64,000 nucleotides of DNA from Oceanicella sp. SM1341 (GTDB taxonomy: Bacteria; Pseudomonadota; Alphaproteobacteria; Rhodobacterales; Rhodobacteraceae). The position numbers and the translations under genes were made by a program. The notes below the pieces were generated by a model. The model was not told where the DNA came from and did no database searches. It worked only from the letters and a program-made list of their open reading frames with translations. Positions 18,978 to 28,502 of this stretch are shown piece by piece (within the stretch, counting starts at the first letter, position 1; each line of letters starts with the position of its first letter). The DNA lies in assembly GCF_003448965.1 (NCBI RefSeq), contig NZ_QRGC01000006.1, positions 1 through 64,000 of the forward strand, written 5' to 3'.

Positions 18978-19528
18978 GCCGGGGCACGGCCGATCCGCTC
19001 CAGCACGAAGGCCACACGCTCCGCCACCGGCCCCCGCGGCAACTCCACCAGCGTGTAGCCGAAGCCGGCCCAGGCCGTGGCCACCGCGTCATGAGTGGCG
19101 CAGGCCTCCTCCCAGCCCTGCGCCCGCTCGCCGTCGCCCGCGTAGATCTTCCGCCAGGGCGGGGCGAGGAAGACGGCCGGCGCATAGCGCAGCCCCTCGC
19201 AGGCCCGCTCCAGGTGTCCCGGCACCGGCAGCCCGCAGAGCGCGAGATACCCCGCGACATCGGCCAGCCCACGGTCGAAGACCACCGGGCCGCGCCGCTC
19301 CGCCGCCTCCGCGTGCGAGCGCAGCTCCCAGCCCAGCATCGCCTCGGCGAATGCCGCGCGGTCGACCTCCGGCCGGGCCTGTCCGCCGATGGCCCGCTGC
19401 GCGCGGATGATCGCCCGCCCGCCCTCGGGCATGCAGGTGAGCCCGCGCGCCGCCAGCGCCGCGACCAGGGTCGACTTCCCGGCCCCCGGGCCGCCGGTGA
19501 TCACGTGAAACTGCTGCCATCGCGCCAT
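18932..19528 (-). CDS. P-loop NTPase, AAA_28-like
   Basis: A 198-residue cytoplasmic ATPase or kinase. Walker A is GGPGAGKST at 12-20, followed by a PEGGRAIIRAQ segment, an FDRGLAD (Walker B-like, near residue 88) and an APPWRKIYAGDGER segment. This pattern is that of the AAA_28 / NadR-like P-loop family; most members are uncharacterised. AGGAGA precedes the ATG at 19528. The C-terminal 15 codons lie antisense to the end of ccdA. Confidence 0.8.
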   Translation of the reverse strand: MARWQQFHVITGGPGAGKSTLVAALAARGLTCMPEGGRAIIRAQRAIGGQARPEVDRAAFAEAMLGWELRSHAEAAERRGPVVFDRGLADVAGYLALCGLPVPGHLERACEGLRYAPAVFLAPPWRKIYAGDGERAQGWEEACATHDAVATAWAGFGYTLVELPRGPVAERVAFVLERIGRAPAQPIMPSAGKVSSSQ

Positions 19529-19897
19529 GATCCTGTCTCCTGTCGAAAGGGGAAGGCCCGGGCGCACAGACATGCGAAACGGCACGCGCAGCGCGCGTCC
19601 GGGCCTCTGTCTGTGGGATGAGGGCGCAGCATCGCGGCGCGGGCGCTGCCTGTCAACCGCGGCGCACCGGCGCCGGAGGCACCGCTCGTGGGGAGCGCCT
19701 CGGGGGGCATCGAGCCCCCTCTCGGCGCTGGCCGCAGGGGCGCGGCCGGTTGCGCGGGGCGCGGGGAGGGCCCGCAAGGGGCCCGACGCGCCTGCCGAGG
19801 CGGGGGCCTGCCCCCTCCGAGGCAGGCGCCGCCCGGGCGGGACGCAACCGGGCATCGCCCGGCGGGGCCCGCGCGGCGCGGGCCCCACCTGGGCTGG
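19529..19897. other. 369-bp GC-rich gap with a strong hairpin
   Basis: No gene recognised. Near its right end, 24-34 bases past the mmsA stop on the minus strand, a 10-bp all-GC stem (19864-19873 with 19877-19886, 3-base loop) could protect or end the mmsA message, but no T-run follows on either strand. Confidence 0.45.
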
Positions 19898-21394
<1,497 letters not shown>

Positions 21395-21603
21395 TGCAGT
21401 CTCCTTTTCCTGTGCCTTTCCGGGAGCCGCGGCGCGGGCCGGCGCCGGGCCCCCGGCCCCTGATGCAGTGCGCCCGGCGCGGGGCCCCGGGCGCCCGACG
21501 GGCGCTCCGGAACGCACCGTCCAGAAACTCCGGAGCCTGCTTACCCATTCCGCGCCGCCGCTGTCATCAGCGAAGTGACGGTCGCGGCCACACGCCCGCA
21601 GGC

Positions 21604-21638
21604 TTGATTTTTTGCAGTATGGTAGTATGGTACCATAC
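21604..21638 (+). promoter_or_regulatory. Candidate promoter and operator of the hexonate operon regulator
   Basis: TTGATT at 21604-21609, 17-bp spacer and TATGGT at 21627-21632 form a plausible sigma-70 promoter. Overlaid on the -10 is a perfect 14-bp palindrome GTATGGTACCATAC (21625-21638), preceded by a tandem repeat of AGTATGGT (21616-21623, 21624-21631). FCD-type GntR proteins bind short palindromes of this kind, so autorepression is likely. Confidence 0.6.
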
Positions 21639-21659
21639 CGGAGGAACGAAAACCGAGTC

Positions 21660-22367
21660 ATGACCAGCCCGCTGAGCTTCACCCCCGCCGCCTCGATCGG
21701 CACCACGCTCTACCGGCAGCTGCGCGCCGACATCATCCAGGCGCGTCTGCGCCCGGGGCAGGCCCTGTCGGAGGCCGAGGTGGCGCGCCGCTACGACGTG
21801 AGCCGCCAGCCGGTGCGCGAGGCGTTCATCCGGCTGGAGGACGCGGGCCTGGTGCGGGTGATGCCCCATCGCGGCACCTTCGTGCAGAAGATCTCCCAGC
21901 AGGCGGTCACCGAGACCCGCTTCGTGCGCGAGGCGCTGGAGATCGCCATCGTCCGCGCCCTGGCCGCAGACCCCGCGCCCCTGCCCGAGCTGCGCGCCCT
22001 CGTGGAGCAGCAGAAGGACGTGCACCAGCAGGACAACGCCTCCTTCCTGGTGCTCGACGAGGCCTTCCACGCCGGGCTGGCCCGCGCCGCCGGGCATTCC
22101 TTCGCCTGGACCGTGATCGAGACCACCAAGGCCCAGATGGACCGGGTGCGCTACCTCAGCTTCGGCGACGCCACGCCCTTCAGCGTGCTGATCGCGCAGC
22201 ACACCGCCATCCTCGACGCCGCCGAGGCCGGAGACCCCGACGCGGCGGAGGCGGCGATGCGCGTGCACCTCACCGAGATCCTCAAGACGCTGCCGCGCAT
22301 CCGCGAAAGCCATACCGATCTCTTCGAACCGGCGACGGAGGTCGTGAACGACACCGGCACCGGCTGA
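21660..22367 (+). CDS. GntR/FadR-type (FCD) transcriptional regulator of the hexonate operon
   Basis: A 235-residue regulator. The N-terminal winged helix-turn-helix (about 10-75) includes [19 protein letters not shown] and the wing PHRGTFV. The C-terminal FCD domain keeps the Asp and His residues that bind metal and ligand ([28 protein letters not shown]). It resembles UxuR/ExuR-like and LldR-like sensors of sugar acids or related carboxylates. The start at 21660 leaves the palindromic operator (21625-21638) just outside the coding region; an earlier ATG at 21627 would lie inside it. GAGG is 15 bases upstream, so initiation may be weak. It precedes the dctP gene by 102 bp. Confidence 0.9.
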   Translation: MTSPLSFTPAASIGTTLYRQLRADIIQARLRPGQALSEAEVARRYDVSRQPVREAFIRLEDAGLVRVMPHRGTFVQKISQQAVTETRFVREALEIAIVRALAADPAPLPELRALVEQQKDVHQQDNASFLVLDEAFHAGLARAAGHSFAWTVIETTKAQMDRVRYLSFGDATPFSVLIAQHTAILDAAEAGDPDAAEAAMRVHLTEILKTLPRIRESHTDLFEPATEVVNDTGTG

Positions 22368-22469
22368 CCGCCTTTTCCCGAACGACCCCCTTCGCAACAG
22401 GTGCCGGAAGGGCACCATCGAACGGGGTCGCATTGACGCGCCTGAATCACACGCAAGGAGGAAGACCCC

Positions 22470-23447
22470 ATGAAACATTTCACCAGAGCGGCGCTCGCGG
22501 CCTCGGCCCTCGCCTTCGGCCTCGGCACGGCCGGCATGGCCCCGGCGCAGGAGACCACCCTGCAGCTCGGCCACCTCGCCAACGAGGACAACATCTGGCA
22601 CAAGGCCGCGATGAAATTCGCCGAGGAGGTGAGCCGCCTCTCCGAGGGCCGCATCGCGGTGGAGGTCTTCCCCAACGAGACCCTGGGCAAGGAAATGGAC
22701 CTGATCGCCGGCATGCAGCTCGGCACCGTCGACATGACCATCACCGGCGAGAGCCTGCAGAACTGGGCGCCCAAGGCCGCCCTGCTCGCCCTGCCCTACG
22801 CCTATACCTCGCTCGAGGACATGGACGCGGTGGCCTCCGGCGAGATCGGCGACGAGGTCGAGCAGGAGATCATCGAGAAGGCCCAGGTGCGCCCGATCGC
22901 CTATTTCGCCCGCGGCCCGCGCAACCTCACCTCGAACCGGCCGATCTCCTCGCCCGACGACCTGCAGGGGCTGAAGATGCGCGTGCCCAACGTGCCGCTG
23001 TTCCTCTCCGTGTGGAAGGCGCTCGGCGCAAACCCCACGCCGATGGCCTTCTCCGAGGTGTTCACCTCGCTGCAGAACGGCACCATCGACGCGCAGGAAA
23101 ACCCGCTGGCGCTGATCAAGACCGCGAGCTTCGCCGAGGTGCAGAGCTACGTGAACCTCACCGAGCACGTGCGCAGCTGGATCTACCTCGTGATCTCCGA
23201 GCAGCGCTTCCAGAGCCTGTCGGAGGAAGACCAGCAGGCGGTGCTCGAGGCCGGCCAGATCGCCCAGGAATACGAGCGCTCGCTGTTCCTCGATGACGAG
23301 ACGCAGCTGCGCGCCGACCTGGAAGCCGCCGGAATGGAGTTCAACGAGGTCGACACCGAGGCCTTCGCCGCCGCGGCCAAGGACGCGGTGCTCAACGGCG
23401 TCTCCGACGACATCAAGCCGCTGGTCGAGAAGATCTTCGCCGACTGA
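22470..23447 (+). CDS. TRAP transporter solute-binding protein (DctP family)
   Basis: A periplasmic binding protein of 325 residues with a signal peptide of about 26 residues ending AQA-type (MAPAQ). The DctP fold is shown by LGHLANEDNIWHKAA at the mature N-terminus, the KMRVPNVPLF segment near residue 170 (the conserved carboxylate-binding arginine lies here), and the ENPLALIKTASFAEVQ stretch. AAGGAGG precedes the ATG. The ligand is likely a hexonate or hexuronate given the downstream enzymes. A GC hairpin (23461-23485) separates it from dctQ. Confidence 0.93.
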   Translation: MKHFTRAALAASALAFGLGTAGMAPAQETTLQLGHLANEDNIWHKAAMKFAEEVSRLSEGRIAVEVFPNETLGKEMDLIAGMQLGTVDMTITGESLQNWAPKAALLALPYAYTSLEDMDAVASGEIGDEVEQEIIEKAQVRPIAYFARGPRNLTSNRPISSPDDLQGLKMRVPNVPLFLSVWKALGANPTPMAFSEVFTSLQNGTIDAQENPLALIKTASFAEVQSYVNLTEHVRSWIYLVISEQRFQSLSEEDQQAVLEAGQIAQEYERSLFLDDETQLRADLEAAGMEFNEVDTEAFAAAAKDAVLNGVSDDIKPLVEKIFAD

Positions 23448-23460
23448 TCCTGCCCCATCA

Positions 23461-23485
23461 CGGCGCGCCCCCCCGGGGCGCGCCG
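23461..23485 (+). other. Intercistronic GC hairpin after dctP
   Basis: A perfect 11-bp GC stem (23461-23471 with 23475-23485) with a 3-base loop and no T-run. Hairpins of this type after binding-protein genes stabilise the upstream message and let the binding protein be made in excess over the membrane subunits; that role is inferred here. Confidence 0.6.
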
Positions 23486-23511
23486 CACCAACCCCCGGAA
23501 GCCAACCGCAA

Positions 23512-24009
23512 ATGCAACGCCTCATCTCCCTGTTGGTCGGCCTGTCGCGCGCAGCGGTCGGCATCGCCTTCGTCGCGCTCATCGCGACGGTTCTCATGCA
23601 GGTCTTCGCCCGCACCTTCCTGCCCGGATCGCCGATCTGGACGGAGGAGCTCTCCCGCGCGGCGCTGATGTTCCTCGCCGCCTGCGGCGTGGGCCTCTCC
23701 ATGCGCAGCGGCGACCTGGTGAACGTCGACCTCGTGGTCTCCATGCTGCCCCGGAACGCGCGCCGCGTGGCACTCGGCATCTCGGCCGCACTCACTGCGG
23801 TGCTGGCCGGGCTGATGTTCATGCCGGCGCTGAAATTCATGAACGTGGGCGCGATGCAGACCGCCCCGGCGCTCGGGATCCACATGAACTGGATCTACCT
23901 CGCCATGCCGGTCTTCGCCGTGTCGCTCTGCGTCTTCGCCGTGCTGGCCGTGCTCGAGATCATCGCCGGGCGCGACTCCTTCTCCGATATGTCCGAACTG
24001 GAAGACTGA
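23512..24009 (+). CDS. TRAP transporter small permease subunit (DctQ family)
   Basis: A 165-residue inner-membrane protein with four hydrophobic segments (about 8-30, 45-62, 85-105, 125-150), the usual DctQ plan. The conserved WTEELSRAALMFLA block follows the first segment. It pairs with DctM, 4 bp downstream. The ATG at 23512 lacks a clear ribosome site, which fits lower expression than dctP. Confidence 0.92.
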   Translation: MQRLISLLVGLSRAAVGIAFVALIATVLMQVFARTFLPGSPIWTEELSRAALMFLAACGVGLSMRSGDLVNVDLVVSMLPRNARRVALGISAALTAVLAGLMFMPALKFMNVGAMQTAPALGIHMNWIYLAMPVFAVSLCVFAVLAVLEIIAGRDSFSDMSELED

Positions 24010-24013
24010 CCCA

Positions 24014-25294
24014 ATGGACGTGAGCATTCTCTTCGCCGTCTTCGTCATCGGGCTCGTGATCGGCGTGCCGGTGGCGGCCTGCCTGGGGCTGTCCTCGCTG
24101 GCCTACATCCTGGTGCGCGGCATGCCGCTCGTCATCCTGCCGCAGAAGATGTACGCGGGCATCGACGTGTTCGTGCTGCTCTGCATCCCGGGCTTCATCC
24201 TGGCCGGAAACCTGATGGCCGGCGGCGGCATCACCGAGCGCATCATCCGCTTCGCCTCCGCCCTCGTGGGCTGGATCCGCGGCGGGCTCGGCCTCACCAA
24301 CATCGCGGGCTCCATGCTCTTCGCCGGCATCTCCGGCACCGCGGTGGCCGACGCGGCCTCCATCGGCGGCGTGATGATCCCCGGCATGAAGAAGGCGGGC
24401 TACCCGGGCGGCTTCTCCGCCGCGGTCACCGCCGCCTCCTCCACCGTGGGGCCGATCATCCCGCCCTCGGTGCCGATGATCATCGTGGGCTCGCTCACCG
24501 GGGTGTCGGTGGGGCGGATGTTCCTCGCCGGCGCCATCCCCGGCCTGCTACTCGGCCTCGGCATGATGATCACCTGCTACATCATCGCCCGGCGCAACAA
24601 CTACCCGCGCCAGGAATGGGCCGGCTTCCGCGAGCTGGGCCTCTCCTTCCTCTCGTCCTTCTGGGCCCTCGCGATGACGGCGCTGATCATCGGCGGCCTG
24701 CTCTCGGGCGTCGCCACCCCCACGGAAACCTCGATCATCGCCTCGCTCTACGCCTTCGTGGTGGGGGCGTTCATCTACCGTGGCGTGCGGCTGCGCGACG
24801 TGCCGAAGATCGTGATCGACAGCGCGGTGAGCTCCGCCGCCATCCTCGCCCTCGTGGGCTTCGCCAACATCTTCGGCTGGATCCTCGCCTCCGAGCGCAT
24901 CCCCGAGATGATCGCGCAGGCCGTGCTCACCGCCACCGACAACCCGATCCTGGTGATCCTGCTCATCAACGTGCTGCTGCTCTTCGTCGGCATGTTCATG
25001 GAGACGATCGCGGCGCTCATCATCCTGTTCGGCCCGCTCTCGGCCGTCGCCATCGGCGTGGGTATCGACCCCGTGCACTTCGCCACCTTCGCGGTGCTGA
25101 ACCTGATGATCGGCCTCACCACGCCGCCGGTGGGCGTGTGCCTCTTCGTCTGCGCCAACATCGCGCGCCTGCCGCTTGCCGTGGTGGTCCGGGCCATCGG
25201 GCCTTTCCTTGTCGGCAACATTCTGGTGCTTCTGTTGGTCTCCTACATCCCGGCGCTGTCGCTGTGGCTGCCCAACCTTGCTTACGGGAACTGA
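24014..25294 (+). CDS. TRAP transporter large permease subunit (DctM family)
   Basis: A 426-residue inner-membrane protein with about 12 hydrophobic segments. It carries the DctM signatures PLLAIPLF-like VLLCIPGFILAGNLM, SGTAVADAASIGGVMIPGM near residue 110 and PPSVPMIIVGS near 155. Ion-coupled uptake of a carboxylate is the family role. It is followed 4 bp later by the zinc dehydrogenase, so transport and catabolism are one transcript. Confidence 0.95.
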   Translation: MDVSILFAVFVIGLVIGVPVAACLGLSSLAYILVRGMPLVILPQKMYAGIDVFVLLCIPGFILAGNLMAGGGITERIIRFASALVGWIRGGLGLTNIAGSMLFAGISGTAVADAASIGGVMIPGMKKAGYPGGFSAAVTAASSTVGPIIPPSVPMIIVGSLTGVSVGRMFLAGAIPGLLLGLGMMITCYIIARRNNYPRQEWAGFRELGLSFLSSFWALAMTALIIGGLLSGVATPTETSIIASLYAFVVGAFIYRGVRLRDVPKIVIDSAVSSAAILALVGFANIFGWILASERIPEMIAQAVLTATDNPILVILLINVLLLFVGMFMETIAALIILFGPLSAVAIGVGIDPVHFATFAVLNLMIGLTTPPVGVCLFVCANIARLPLAVVVRAIGPFLVGNILVLLLVSYIPALSLWLPNLAYGN

Positions 25295-25298
25295 AACC

Positions 25299-26345
25299 AT
25301 GACCTCCGAAACCCGCGTCTGCCGTATCCACGCCGCGCGTGACCTGCGCATCGACACGCTCGAACTGGGCGAGCCCGGCCCCGGCCAGGTGCTGCTGAAG
25401 ATGCGCGCCGGCGGCATCTGCGGCTCCGACCTGCACTACTACCAGGACGGCGGCTTCGGCGCGATCCGCGTGCGCGAGCCGATGGTGCTCGGGCACGAGG
25501 TGTCCGGCGAGGTGGTCTCCACCGGCCCCGGGGTGGAGGGGCTCGCCCCCGGCACCCGCGTGGCGGTGAACCCCTCGCACCCCTGCAACGCGTGCGAGTA
25601 CTGCCTGCAGGGCCTGCAGCAGCATTGCCTCAACATGACCTTCTTCGGCTCGGCCATGCCCTTCCCGCATTCGCAGGGCGCCTTCCGCGAGATGATGGTG
25701 GTGGCCGCCACCCAGTGCGAGCCGCTGGGCGACGTGGTGAGCTTCGGCGAGGGCGCCTGCGCCGAGCCGCTGGCCGTGTGCCTGCACGCCGGAAACCGCG
25801 CGGGCGACCTGAAGGGCAAGCGCGTCATCGTCACCGGCGCCGGGCCGATCGGCTCGCTCTGCGTCGCGGTGGCGAAGTTCGGCGGCGCGTCCGAGATCGT
25901 GGTGACCGACCTGCAGGACGCCACGCTGAAGGTGGCCGAGGCCATGGGCGCCACCCGCGCCGTCAACACCCGCACCAACCCCGACGGCCTGAAGGAATAC
26001 GAGGCCGGCAAGGGGTATTTCGACGTGGCCTTCGACTGTTCGGCCGCGGCCCCCGCCATCCGCTCGCTCTTCCCCGTGCTGCGGCCGCAGGCGCGCTTCG
26101 TGCAGGTGGGCACCGGGGGTGACGCCACCATCGCCCTCGCCATGCTGGTGGCCAAGGAGATCGAGTGGGCCGGCGCGCAGCGCTTCCACGCCGAATACCC
26201 GCTGGCGGTGAAGATGATCGCCGAGCGGCGCATCGACGTGCGCCCGATCATCACCGGCACCTTCCCGCTGGCCGATGCCGTGGCCGCCTTCGACGCCGCG
26301 GGCGACCGCTCGAAGGCCGTGAAGGTTCAGCTCGAGCTGGCATGA
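25299..26345 (+). CDS. Zinc-dependent hexonate 5-dehydrogenase (L-gulonate or L-idonate)
   Basis: A 348-residue medium-chain dehydrogenase. Catalytic zinc ligands are Cys41 and His66-Glu67; the structural zinc site is Cys96, Cys99, Cys102 and Cys110. The NAD(P) motif GAGPIGSL follows near residue 176. The sequence is closest in style to L-idonate 5-dehydrogenase (IdnD). In this operon the product must feed UxuB/UxuA, so oxidation of L-gulonate to D-fructuronate is the better fit; L-idonate would give 5-ketogluconate, which needs an IdnO that is absent. Start ATG is 5 bp after the dctM stop; its stop overlaps the next ATG (ATGA). Confidence 0.82.
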   Translation: MTSETRVCRIHAARDLRIDTLELGEPGPGQVLLKMRAGGICGSDLHYYQDGGFGAIRVREPMVLGHEVSGEVVSTGPGVEGLAPGTRVAVNPSHPCNACEYCLQGLQQHCLNMTFFGSAMPFPHSQGAFREMMVVAATQCEPLGDVVSFGEGACAEPLAVCLHAGNRAGDLKGKRVIVTGAGPIGSLCVAVAKFGGASEIVVTDLQDATLKVAEAMGATRAVNTRTNPDGLKEYEAGKGYFDVAFDCSAAAPAIRSLFPVLRPQARFVQVGTGGDATIALAMLVAKEIEWAGAQRFHAEYPLAVKMIAERRIDVRPIITGTFPLADAVAAFDAAGDRSKAVKVQLELA

Positions 26346-27274
26346 GCATGTCCGGGGCCCCCGACATCCTCGTGCTCGGCGAGCCGCTGATCGAGTACAA
26401 CCGTGCGGGGGACACCCCCCCCACCTTCCTGCGCGACGTGGGCGGCGACGTGTCGAACTTCGCCATCGCCGCGGCGCGGCAGGGCGCGCGCGCCGGCGTG
26501 CTCTCCGCCCTCGGGGCTGACGAGCACGGCGATGCCATCGTCTCGCTCTGGGACGCGGAGGGCATCGACCACACCCACGTGAGCCGCCACGCCACGGCGC
26601 CCACCGGGGTGTATTTCGTCAACCACGGGCCCTCGGGCCACGTGTTCAGCTTCCTGCGCGCCGGCTCCGCCGCCAGCCTCGTCGGCCCGGCCGACCTGCC
26701 GCGCGAGGCCATTGCCGCGGCGAAGCTGCTGCATTTCACCGGCATCTCGCTGGCGATCTCCGGCAGCTCCTGCGACGCCTGTTTCGAGGCCGCGGCCACG
26801 GCCCGCGCCGCCGGCCGCCTCGTGTCCTTCGACACCAACCTGCGCGACAGGCTGTGGAGCCGGCCGCGCGCGAAGGCGCTGATCGAGGCCGCCCTCGCCA
26901 TGACCGACATCGCCCTGCCCAGCTCCGACGACATGGAGAAGATCTTCGGAGACCCGAGGCCGGAGGCGATGGCAGATCATTGCCTCGCCCTCGGCGCGAA
27001 GGTGGTGGCGCTGAAGCTCGGGGCCGAGGGCGCGCTGATCGCCACGCCCGGGGCGCGCCACCGCATCCCGCCGGCGCCCTGCACCCCGGTGGACGCCACC
27101 GGCGCGGGCGACACGTTCGGCGGCAGTTTCACCGCCCGGCTGCTGGCCGGCGACACCCCGGCCGAGGCCGGGGCCTACGCGGCGGCGGCGGCAGCGCTCG
27201 CCACGCAGGGCTATGGCGCCGTTGCGCCGATCCCCCGGGCGGAGGCCGTGCGCGCCGCCCTCGGGGGCAAGTGA
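26342..27274 (+). CDS. kdgK: 2-dehydro-3-deoxygluconokinase (PfkB family)
   Basis: Phosphorylates 2-keto-3-deoxygluconate to KDPG. The 310-residue protein has the PfkB N-terminal GGDVSNFAIAAARQG region and the C-terminal DATGAGDTFGGSF signature with the catalytic Asp. The mid-region FDTNLRDRLWS is typical of KdgK. It overlaps the dehydrogenase by 4 bp and precedes uxuA by 25 bp. Other ribokinase-like activities are possible, but the position between UxuA and a hexonate dehydrogenase supports KdgK. Confidence 0.88.
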   Translation: MSMSGAPDILVLGEPLIEYNRAGDTPPTFLRDVGGDVSNFAIAAARQGARAGVLSALGADEHGDAIVSLWDAEGIDHTHVSRHATAPTGVYFVNHGPSGHVFSFLRAGSAASLVGPADLPREAIAAAKLLHFTGISLAISGSSCDACFEAAATARAAGRLVSFDTNLRDRLWSRPRAKALIEAALAMTDIALPSSDDMEKIFGDPRPEAMADHCLALGAKVVALKLGAEGALIATPGARHRIPPAPCTPVDATGAGDTFGGSFTARLLAGDTPAEAGAYAAAAAALATQGYGAVAPIPRAEAVRAALGGK

Positions 27275-27299
27275 TTTCCGCATCCAAGGAGAGACCAGA

Positions 27300-28502
27300 A
27301 TGCGACAGACATGGCGGTGGTTCGGCCCGGTCGACAAGGTGACGCTGCGAGACGCGCGCCAGGCCGGGGTCGAGGGGATCGTGACCGCCCTGCACCACGT
27401 CCGGACCGGCGAGGTCTGGTCGAAGGAGGAGATCGCGAAGCGCCAGGCCGAGGTGCGCGGCACCGGGGCCGCCCCCACCGGGCTCGACTGGGAGGTGGTG
27501 GAGAGCATCCCGATCTCCGAATCGATCAAGACCCAGACGGGTGACTGGCGCACCCATGTGGAGAACTGGAAGCAGTCGCTGCGCCACCTGCACGAGGCCG
27601 GCCTGCGCACCATCTGCTACAATTTCATGCCCGTGCTGGACTGGACCCGCACCGACCTCGCCTGGGAAGTGGCGAACGGCGCGAAGGCCATGCGCTTCGA
27701 TTTGCCGGATTTCGCCGCCTTCGACATCCACGTGCTCAAGCGCAAGGGTGCTGCCGGGAGCTTCCCCGAAGCCGTGGTCGAGGAGGCCGCGCGCCGCTAT
27801 GCCGGCATGTCCGAGGCGCGGCAGAAGCAGATCGCGCAGAACGTCACCGCCGGCCTGCCCGGCGCGATGGAGAGCTGGTCGCTCGAGGAGCTGCGCGCCC
27901 AGCTCGCCACCTATGACGGCATCTCCGAGGAGCAGCTGCGCGGCCATTTCGTCGACTTCCTCTCCGAGGTGGTGCCGGTGGCCGAGGAACTGGGCATGCG
28001 CCTGTGCTGCCACCCGGACGATCCCCCCTTCCCGCTGCTGGGCCTGCCGCGCATCATGTCGACCGAGGCGCAGTACCGCGCGGTGCTCGACGCGGTGGAC
28101 AGCCCGGCCAACGGCGTCACGCTCTGCTCCGGCTCGCTCGGCGCGCGGCCGGACAACGACCTGCCCGGCATGGCCGAGCGCCTCGGCCCGAAGATCCACT
28201 TCGTGCACCTGCGCAACGTGCGCCGCGACACCGAGGAGACCCCCTGCTCCTTCTTCGAGGATGACCACCTCGCCGGGCACACCGACATGGTGGCCCTCGT
28301 CGCAGCACTCATGAAGGAAGAGGCCCGCCGCCGCGCCGAGGGCCGGGCGGATGCCGAGATCCCGATGCGCCCGGACCACGGCCAGGACATCCTCAACGAC
28401 GCCGAGCGCGGCTCGCAGCCCGGCTACCCCGCCATCGGGCGCCTCAAGGGCCTTGCCGAGCTGCGCGGCGTGATGGCGGCGCTGAAGGCCACTGCCGCAT
28501 GA
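27300..28502 (+). CDS. uxuA: Mannonate dehydratase UxuA
   Basis: Dehydrates D-mannonate to 2-keto-3-deoxygluconate using a divalent metal. The 400-residue TIM-barrel protein has the family landmarks: MRQTWRWFGP start, VVESIPISESIK near residue 64, CYNFMPVLDWTRTDL near 105, and the metal site region LCCHPDDPP near 238 and RPDHG near 360. E. coli UxuA is 394 residues. AAGGAGAG precedes the ATG. Its stop overlaps the uxuB start (ATGA). Confidence 0.96.
   Translation: MRQTWRWFGPVDKVTLRDARQAGVEGIVTALHHVRTGEVWSKEEIAKRQAEVRGTGAAPTGLDWEVVESIPISESIKTQTGDWRTHVENWKQSLRHLHEAGLRTICYNFMPVLDWTRTDLAWEVANGAKAMRFDLPDFAAFDIHVLKRKGAAGSFPEAVVEEAARRYAGMSEARQKQIAQNVTAGLPGAMESWSLEELRAQLATYDGISEEQLRGHFVDFLSEVVPVAEELGMRLCCHPDDPPFPLLGLPRIMSTEAQYRAVLDAVDSPANGVTLCSGSLGARPDNDLPGMAERLGPKIHFVHLRNVRRDTEETPCSFFEDDHLAGHTDMVALVAALMKEEARRRAEGRADAEIPMRPDHGQDILNDAERGSQPGYPAIGRLKGLAELRGVMAALKATAA

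Noticed and set aside
21567-23885. 772-codon open frame antisense to GntR and dctP
   Set aside because: Shadow of the two real genes; no recognisable motif.
25299-26345. Assignment as L-threonine or sorbitol dehydrogenase
   Set aside because: Zinc ligands fit any member of the family, but the operon partners UxuA/UxuB/KdgK and the TRAP importer point to a hexonate.
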